This document shows, in pieces, positions 23,401-64,000 of a stretch of DNA of 64,000 nt; position 1 is the stretch's first letter; the number at the start of each line of letters is the position of its first letter. This DNA comes from Colius striatus (Eukaryota > Chordata > Aves > Coliiformes > Coliidae). Location of the stretch: positions 67,501,867 through 67,565,866 of the forward strand of contig NC_084760.1 in the NCBI RefSeq assembly GCF_028858725.1. Direction: 5' to 3'. A model generated the notes under the pieces. It searched no databases. It was given only the letters and a program-made list of their open reading frames with translations, and was not told the origin of the DNA. A program made the translations under genes and the position numbers.

Positions 23401-25339
23401 GGGAGTGGATTCCAGTTAGAGGAATAATAGAATACCTTGCCTTTGTGATCTCCACCAATCTTATCTCCACATTTCTGCTACTCAGCATTTTCAGCTGTCT
23501 TGAATGGAGAGATTTACTGTTGCTTAAAGGTCTTTTAAACTCATGATGCAACAATCCAGTAGAGTAATACTTTGACCTAGTGGAGAACTCTGATGAGATA
23601 TGCCATTTCTTATCTTATAAACAAGAAAATGGTACTAATCTTTTACATCTTTGTTTAAAAAATTGCATAGTCCCATAAAGCATATTCAGTTAACCAACTG
23701 GTGAGGATTTTGTTTGCTCTGCAGGTGGTGCAGTTTGCTGCTATCCTATTAAACTAATTTGCTTTCTAAATAGGTAGGCAGCTGTTTCTGGCTAGTCTAC
23801 CCAAACAGGATTTTCTACACTTTTTCAATCCAACAAGCTCTAATTCAAGTCCACCGTTTCCACTCTCCCAGGTCAAGCCCCCACCAAGTCAGTATCATCA
23901 AAACTGCCTGCTGGACATTCACCTTTTTACGAGAAAAACACCACAGATTCTCAGTTCAGTAATTGGTTAAATCTCTTAACTGCTATCAGCATAAACTATG
24001 TCGAAAATTAAAGGTTTAGATGTATCCTCTCTCTTGAAGATGGAGCTCTTAATGGAGGGCTGAAGTGGCAAAGGGCACCCAAATAATTCCAAGAAAGTGT
24101 AGCAAAGCATATCCAGGATTCAGTCAGCAGAAAAAAAACCCCACAGCTCACACTGCATAATCTTAAACATTTTAGAAACAAGATGTGAAAGGGATCTTAC
24201 AGTTTTTAAAATAATTTGAATGGCACCATTCACGGATGTTGGGAAATGTGGATGGCAGCTTGAATTTCACTCAAGGTTTTCACTGTTTGTGTCAGCATTT
24301 TCTGCTTTGGTTGGTTTGTTTTTCTTGATGAAACTACAGTAATGTGATGATTTAGCGTTGCTGCACAGAGGATAACAGAAAAGGCTATATAGAAGCATAC
24401 TACATGAATATAACAGTATAGTGCTGCTCCATCAAATGTGCATATTTTGTTTTTCACATCAAAGCGAAAGGAGAGAGAGTAAAGTTAAAAGGCAAAGCTC
24501 TGAAGCAGACAGGTGCCTCATACTTCAGTACTTCCAGATGAAGCACCTTAAGTTTACCACTCTTGTGTTTCAGGTTCAGTCATATTAGACCCACACATAG
24601 ATCTTAATAGCTCTTTTATTAGTCAAAGAACATATTTGGAAAGTGATGGGAAATTTTGAATATTCTATTTTTATTTATCATGACTAATTAGCTTCATTGA
24701 TAATATATGCATACAACTCAACTTCTTCCCCAAGTAAATGGTATGCAAGTACCTTCTGAAAGCTCCTTTTTATACAAACCAATGCAGTTTTTTCTTTCAA
24801 TGAGAAAAATTAGCTCCCTTTTAAGACTAAAATCTAATTCTGTACCACTGAATAGTTATACTGCATGATTGCTATTTACTATAGATATAAATCATACCAA
24901 GGTCTTCATGGAATATATTTTCTTCTGTATTTTTAGTTAGAAATTTGGGGACAAGGGCAAGTTAACAGCACAGGTTTACAGTAAGGCAACTGTAGTTGCT
25001 GACATACGCTTCTAAGAAGTAGCAAACATCACTTTGCAAGTGGTCTTTCAATGGCAGGTTTTGGAGCATATCGACACCTTTCTCAGCTCAAGTTAGTTGG
25101 CATCACAACCACATGAATTCGGTGAAAACTGATTCCAAAAATCCAGCCTTTTGAACCCTTCTGGGAGCATCCTGAGGGGCCAAGTGCATCTGGCCTTCTT
25201 CAGGAAGATCCAAGGGAGGGGACCCATCTTTTTGTGAGCCCACCCACCAGAGCCGGCTACCGAAGCTGCCAAGTGCAGACAGTGGCCCGTCAGGCTCTTG
25301 TGCCGGGGACGTGGTCACGGCCAACTAGCCATCGTCTGA
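20456..25339. other. Intergenic region ABCB10 to NUP133
   Basis: No coding exon, RNA gene or CpG island can be supported here. The content is AT-rich unique sequence plus one antisense CR1 at 22784-23058. The open frames present (for example 20720-20968 on minus and 21709-21927 on plus) lack any recognisable protein pattern. Confidence 0.7.
22784..23058 (-). repeat. CR1 LINE fragment (intergenic)
   Basis: Antisense CR1 3' end: CATAGAATCACAGAATGG, GGTTGGAAGGGACCTTTAGA, CCCTGCAGAAGCAGGTCCAC and TGGGCAGCCTGTGCCAGGGC follow in the canonical order. It is truncated at about 275 bp. Confidence 0.95.
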
Positions 25340-25629
25340 AGATCACGCTATGCTAGTGGACCTGCAGCGCTCTCCTGCTCCAAAAGCTCTGAGGCACGGC
25401 CGGAGCACTGGCGCAGCTGCGGCAGAAACAGAGCAATCGTGCGTTACGGATCGAGTCCCTGGCGGCTCCTAGGGGTGAGGACGGTTTCCCACCGCCCGCC
25501 GCCTGAGGGCGCAGCCGGCGCGGGGCCTCCACCGCCTGCGCCGCGGCCCGCTCTCCCCGCCCCGCGGTGACGCAGTCAAGTGGCGCCCGGCGGGAGCGCA
25601 GAGCCGGCACCACTCCTCGCTCCACAGCC

Positions 25630-59695
<34,066 letters not shown>

Positions 59696-59802
59696 TTCTC
59701 ACTATTTTTTAAAATGAGTTTGTTTTTTTTTTTCCCCTAAAGAACTGTTAAATTCATATGTACTTTTTTATGTCTTGTTCTGGCATTTTGCTAAAACTTT
59801 GT

Positions 59803-59808
59803 AATAAA
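59803..59808 (+). promoter_or_regulatory. NUP133: NUP133 polyadenylation signal 1
   Basis: AATAAA 107 bases after the stop, in the context TTTGTAATAAAATC. Likely the main signal. Confidence 0.8.
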
Positions 59809-59895
59809 ATCTATATGAGTAATATACTTGGTCTTAAATGTGTAGACAATGACACTTCAGTCAGGGGAGGCAGAGGTGCTTTCAGATGAAAGAGA

Positions 59896-59901
59896 AATAA
59901 A
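59896..59901 (+). promoter_or_regulatory. NUP133: NUP133 polyadenylation signal 2 (alternative)
   Basis: A second AATAAA, followed by GTTTTCCTTTTCTGTGCC, a plausible T/GT-rich downstream element. Confidence 0.55.
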
Positions 59902-59920
59902 GTTTTCCTTTTCTGTGCCT

Positions 59921-62900
59921 TTCATAAACTTGCCCTTTGGTTTTATATCTTCGTTAGTGCAAGTCCTGCCCGAGACTCAAAGATGCACAGACAGGTGGGG
60001 ATGAAATGGGGGACCCGCTCCAGGAGGTGGAAGCTTTTGCTCTCACTTCACTGGGGCTGTGATTTCAGTGCAGAGGATATGCTGGAAAAGTGGAATGTGT
60101 GGCTTGCTTAGAAACAAATGATTGTTGTATAAGGAAACTCTACTCTCTCCTTGTACAACACTTTTTGCTATAGCGACTAGGTAATTTCAGTTTTGTGTTA
60201 AAAGAATAACTGGCTTGTCACTGGTCCCCCAGCTTGTCTGTGAGAGACACAATAGAGAACCATTCTCATTCAAGAGTCCCTTGGCCCAGGCAATATACCC
60301 TTCTTTCAGTTTGTATCTGTAAGAATAAACTTCTTCAAAACATGTTAATATTTTATCTACTTAAAATCCATTTAAGTTCTCTCCAGATTTCTAGAAATGG
60401 TGAAATTTCACATGGTGAAATGAGGTTATCAGCTCCCCATGCAGTCAGTCACAGCAACTGCTCAAACCCAGAAAGCAGTTAAGAAAGTGTGGGAGTCCAG
60501 CACGTGCTTGCTTCCTTGGTGACTTATTCCTACTGGTTGATGCTACTGATTTTCTTTTTTCACCCCAGTTAGTTCTCTCTGACACGGGAATGAAAAAAAT
60601 CCTTTTTTCTCCCTCTCTTTTAATTATTCTGGCTGCCAGCACATTTTAATCTTTATTTAAATAAAAGTTACTCCCAGCTGACACATTGCACCTTTCTTTT
60701 GCAAGTAGCTCAACGGGCAGAGCATGAATGCAGAGCAACTTGTATGCCCTTATGTTTTACTTGTCTGGCTCGACGCCTGCTGCAACAACTTGATCCAACA
60801 GCTGAGAAGGTCAGAAGTTAAATCGGTTGAAGAGAATCCAGTTTCTAGTTTTAAAAGCACAGCTCCCCTTCTGTGGCTTCCCCTCCTCCCTCTACTCATA
60901 CAGTAAGCCCCGCTGAGAGTCTGAACATGTTTGGAAGAATAGATTTATCTAGAGAGGTTCTAACTAATATGGGAAAGAAATGCACTAGCAGTCATCTTCT
61001 AAGATTGTTCTCAGAAAGGAACTCTGCTCTTCTGTAGGGTTACATGGCTGAGAGAAGGCAGTGCAGGTGTAGCTCCCAGTTGCAGCTTCAAACGAGGGGG
61101 TCGTTTAAAGCCTTAGGCTAATTCTGGGTGCTGCTTAAATGTCACTTGAAGGTGGTTTCACATTATTGACCATGTTTTGGGAGGAAGAGAATTAATCTAA
61201 CCAACTGGTGCCACCCCCTGCTAAAATGTGTTCTACCTGAACTTGTATACTCTTAAATTTTGCTTGAAGAGGCATCTCATTGACTACAGTAAAACACCTT
61301 GGGGTGATATCTCATCCCTTCCTCGACTGTCACCCCACCTGCATTGTGTCAGGAGAGGCAGGGCAAGCCCCAGCAAGCTTTCCTCCAGAAGTGTGTGGTT
61401 TTGCTCCCCCCTCAGCTGTCAGTCTGTTTCAGAGTGCCTGCCTTCTCCCCGGAGGTGGCTTTATTTCCATTGGTGTAAAAACATTCTCCAGGCTCTCGGG
61501 AAACAATCATCCGTGTAGGCTCCGCAACCAATGTTTTCTTCTGCTGCTGGGTCGGAGGCACTTGGCATTTGTACAACGGCTTTCCATCTAACTGGTGCCA
61601 AAACAGAAGGCTAAGGGCTACGAGTTCACTTAAATAAAACCTCATTAAAATAACTCCCATGTCTAAACTGAAGTTTAACGTTCTTGTGCTGGGAACGTTG
61701 AGCCTGGTTCGTTGTTCTGTGGGGAAGCTCGGAGGGGATGGGATTTGGGGTCCTTCCTCTTCTCCATCCCCCATTTCATTATGTAATGAGCTGTTCTGGT
61801 GCAGAAGTCCCATCTCAGGTTACTGCACGGGGAGGATGCCTTCATTTACCACTGCATATCGAAGGTCATGCCAGAGCTCCTAGGTTGTTCCCAAGTGTAA
61901 CAAAACCAAGTAAACTTCGGGCAAAAAGAGTTGGGTTTTGGTTAAAACAACTGGGGGAGTATGGATGGCAGCTCCTTTTGAATGGGCAAGTATACACCAT
62001 TACTCAAATAGTTGTTTTCTCAGTACTGGAAAATACACACAGTACACGGTGTCCACGCTTCTGTCCTCTCTTGTCATCAGAGCAGCAGGAAAGCTTATCC
62101 GTTGTCATTTGTGATCAGTTTCAGAAGCTGTGTGTTGTGGATAGTGATGTTCTTTGTGCCCAGCAATGTTCTGGAAACTGAAATTCAAAGGTTTTCTGAC
62201 TTGGAAAAAAAACTGATCTAGCCAGTCCAGTGAAGTATCAGGTCTGCCTGCAGAAAATGATCTTTTAGGCAGAACTGTAAGAATTAAACGTTGCCATCGA
62301 GCATTTTGCTGTAGATGACTGGGGTGACAGAAAACTGAAAGAAACTGAAGGGATGGAGTGGATTTGTGCTTGAGTCAGGTTTCATTGAAGGATTAAGAAC
62401 CTTTATCTTTCAGCTATGTTAGGCTTTCTGTCCCTTGATTTCTGATTTAACACAACTGACCGTGTTTTGGAAACAGAAGGACAGTTCTGTAAATAGATTT
62501 GATGGCTGTGATGCCTTTAAGTGCTCTCAGGCTTCCGATTTTTGTACTGCCAGTTGTTGATGACAGAACTGAAGAATAATACGAGAAGCTGAAGAGCACT
62601 ATGAGAGAATAGAGTGTTTTCTTCCCAGCCTACTTTAACACAGTAACTTGACAGGAATTGAAAATCTACAGCAGAATGAATTAGAGAACTGCCAGAGGTA
62701 GAGAGAAACACTGCTATGCTGAAGGACACAAAAATAAAGAAGAAAACTCATCTGCTCTGTTGACGTATCTGCCTTGCAGTGGAGGAAATCAGCTGCACAA
62801 ACGCCTCCACTTGCAGGAGACTTCTCACAGTATGAGTGCTTACTATTTCTTCTCTCCTGACAAACTTTTTAAAGAGAGTTACCCTTGGCCACTTGTGCCT

Positions 62901-63479
62901 TCAGAGACTGTCTCAAAGGCTGACATGATTGTATACATTGACTCCTTGGCAGGGCTACAAATCTGCTAGTTACTGCCTCTTCTTTGCATCGGTAACCGTA
63001 ATCGTTGTATCTCTTCTTCCAAGTGTCCCATGTGGAATCTCTGCTTAAATATCCATGGCTGAAGGAGATGACGTGTTTGTCTTCCTTTGCATGGGACCTC
63101 CAGCTTGCCAGAGATGACTCACCTATGAGGCTGCAGCCTTTTTGGACAGGGTGAGCCACAGTAGTTGCTGGAGGATGCTGTTGCCTGGCCAAGCTCACCG
63201 GCCAGCAATGGGCACTTGGTAATGGCACTGATGTTCATGGCTGAGTCAGGATCCTGGTGATACCAAAGATACAAAGAAGGGAAAAACAGACCCCCTTTGA
63301 CAGATAAGTAGGTCTTCATAAGGAACAGCCCCCCTTTGCACAGTTACGATCCAAAGAATGGACAAAGACCTGTCAGTATAAACTTTGCACAAACAAGATG
63401 AGCAAGTCTGCCAGCTAAAGGTGCCGGTCAGTGCTCAGCATCCTGGTTCTGCTGAGGTACAAAAGCAGGACCTAAAGAG
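59921..63479. other. Intergenic region downstream of NUP133
   Basis: No exon chain, RNA gene or known repeat can be supported. Several open frames of 60-147 codons on both strands (for example 61412-61813 minus, 61738-62181 plus) have compositions like random sequence. By human synteny, as I recall it, the next gene would be ACTA1; no actin coding sequence or CArG box was seen. Confidence 0.6.
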
Positions 63480-63778
63480 TTGTGAGTTGTGACCATCTGT
63501 GGACAAACTAAGTGAAAGCCCACCTCAAACAACCACCAGAGACCTTTCCCCAAACTCAGCACCCTTGCCCAGAGGCAGTTTCACAGTGTCCTGGCATATG
63601 CATTAGGTATCTATGAGTATTCATTGTCTTCGTGTATGTAATGAGGGTGGTCTTGTCACTCTGTGTGCACACTGGGAGGAGAGATCCCCCACGCACCCAG
63701 TGCCGCCATAAACCAATGTTGGCTTTCTCAGCTGCCCTTTGGTTTGGGGAGTTCTCTTGGCTGGCATTTTTGGTAACG
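63480..63778 (+). mobile_element. Probable solo LTR of an endogenous retrovirus
   Basis: The right part has the layout of avian ERV LTRs: GAGAGATCCCCCACGCACCC, a CATAAA signal, a GGCTTTCTCAGCTGCC block, GGTTTGGGGAGTTCTCTTGG and a terminal TTTTTGGTAAC before 63778. No primer-binding site or viral coding region follows, which points to a solo LTR. The left edge is uncertain and no target-site duplication was found. Confidence 0.42.
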
Positions 63779-64000
63779 CTGGGATCGGATGGTCGCTGGC
63801 ATTAATGCTTCACCGGGTTTCTCTTCAGGCGTTCGTCTTAACAGACGTTTATCCCCTGCATTTATTTTCCGTTTTTAAACCGCAAGCAAGGCTGAGCTCA
63901 GTCGGGCTGTGGCACTCGAACGGGTTGCGTGCCGACCACCATCTACCTCGTCGCTTGGCCTTGTCCCGTTACTCGCTCACCTGAGCCCCGCCGCGCCGTG
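63776..64000. promoter_or_regulatory. CpG-dense edge, possible CpG island of the next gene
   Basis: About 20 CpG dinucleotides fall in the last 200 bases, far above the flanking density, ending CCCCGCCGCGCCGTG. On the minus strand GGGGCTCAG|GTGAGC reads as a consensus splice donor near 63979-63981. The island is cut by the window end, so direction and gene are unknown. Confidence 0.55.

Larger units (their letters stand above)
59696..59920 (+). other. NUP133: NUP133 3' UTR (two possible ends)
   Basis: Short AT-rich UTR. The first AATAAA predicts an end near 59825 and the second near 59920. Confidence 0.7.

Noticed and set aside
60700..60840. tRNA-like A box (GTAGCTCAACGGGCAGAGCA) with a weak B-box-like GGTTGAAGAGAATCC about 115 bases on
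   Set aside because: One mismatch in the A box, a poor B box and no cloverleaf or acceptor stem; the spacing is too long for a tRNA gene. It could be a SINE remnant, but this cannot be supported.
61412..62181. Frames of 133 and 147 codons downstream of NUP133
   Set aside because: They overlap on opposite strands, have no family pattern and no supporting promoter or splice sites.

Overview
This window is vertebrate nuclear DNA, most likely from a bird. It holds intron-rich genes with GT-AG splice sites and at least eleven fragments of CR1 LINEs whose 3' tails end in the ATTCTATG-type repeat typical of sauropsids. The introns are compact. I see no bacterial or viral operon, no CRISPR array and no sign of an undescribed multi-gene system. 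The value lies in two well-resolved genes and the repeat and structure landscape around them.

Layout: 1-3776 is the tail of intron 1 of ABCB10; its first coding exon, with the mitochondrial targeting sequence, lies to the left of the window. Twelve ABCB10 exons (3777-20140, + strand) encode 583 residues of a mitochondrial half ABC transporter: six-helix membrane domain, complete nucleotide-binding domain and an unusual C-terminal tail. A poly(A) signal follows at 20431. 20456-25340 is intergenic and carries one CR1. A CpG island (about 25340-25925) is the promoter of NUP133, whose 26 coding exons (25630-59695, + strand) join without a frame error into 1152 codons plus stop. This is a nucleoporin Nup133 with N-terminal beta-propeller, a membrane-curvature-sensing ALPS motif and a C-terminal helical stack. 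Poly(A) signals lie at 59803 and 59896. 59920-63480 shows no gene I can support. A probable solo retroviral LTR (about 63480-63778) abuts a CpG-dense edge (63776-64000) that may be the promoter of the next gene.

ABCB10 followed by NUP133 in the same direction is the same order as I recall for human chromosome 1q42, so synteny supports both calls. The genes are functionally unrelated: one acts in the mitochondrial inner membrane in haem-related metabolism, the other in the nuclear pore Y-complex.

The most testable new observations are: (i) same-subfamily CR1 copies in opposite orientation in NUP133 introns 4/13 versus 19, which could pair and promote circular RNA from the exons between; (ii) a CR1 starting within a few bases of the exon 13 splice donor; (iii) several perfect palindromes and hairpins and short tandem duplications in introns, clustered in NUP133 intron 17; (iv) a MIR-like relic in ABCB10 intron 3; (v) a GC-box inverted repeat just inside NUP133 intron 1.
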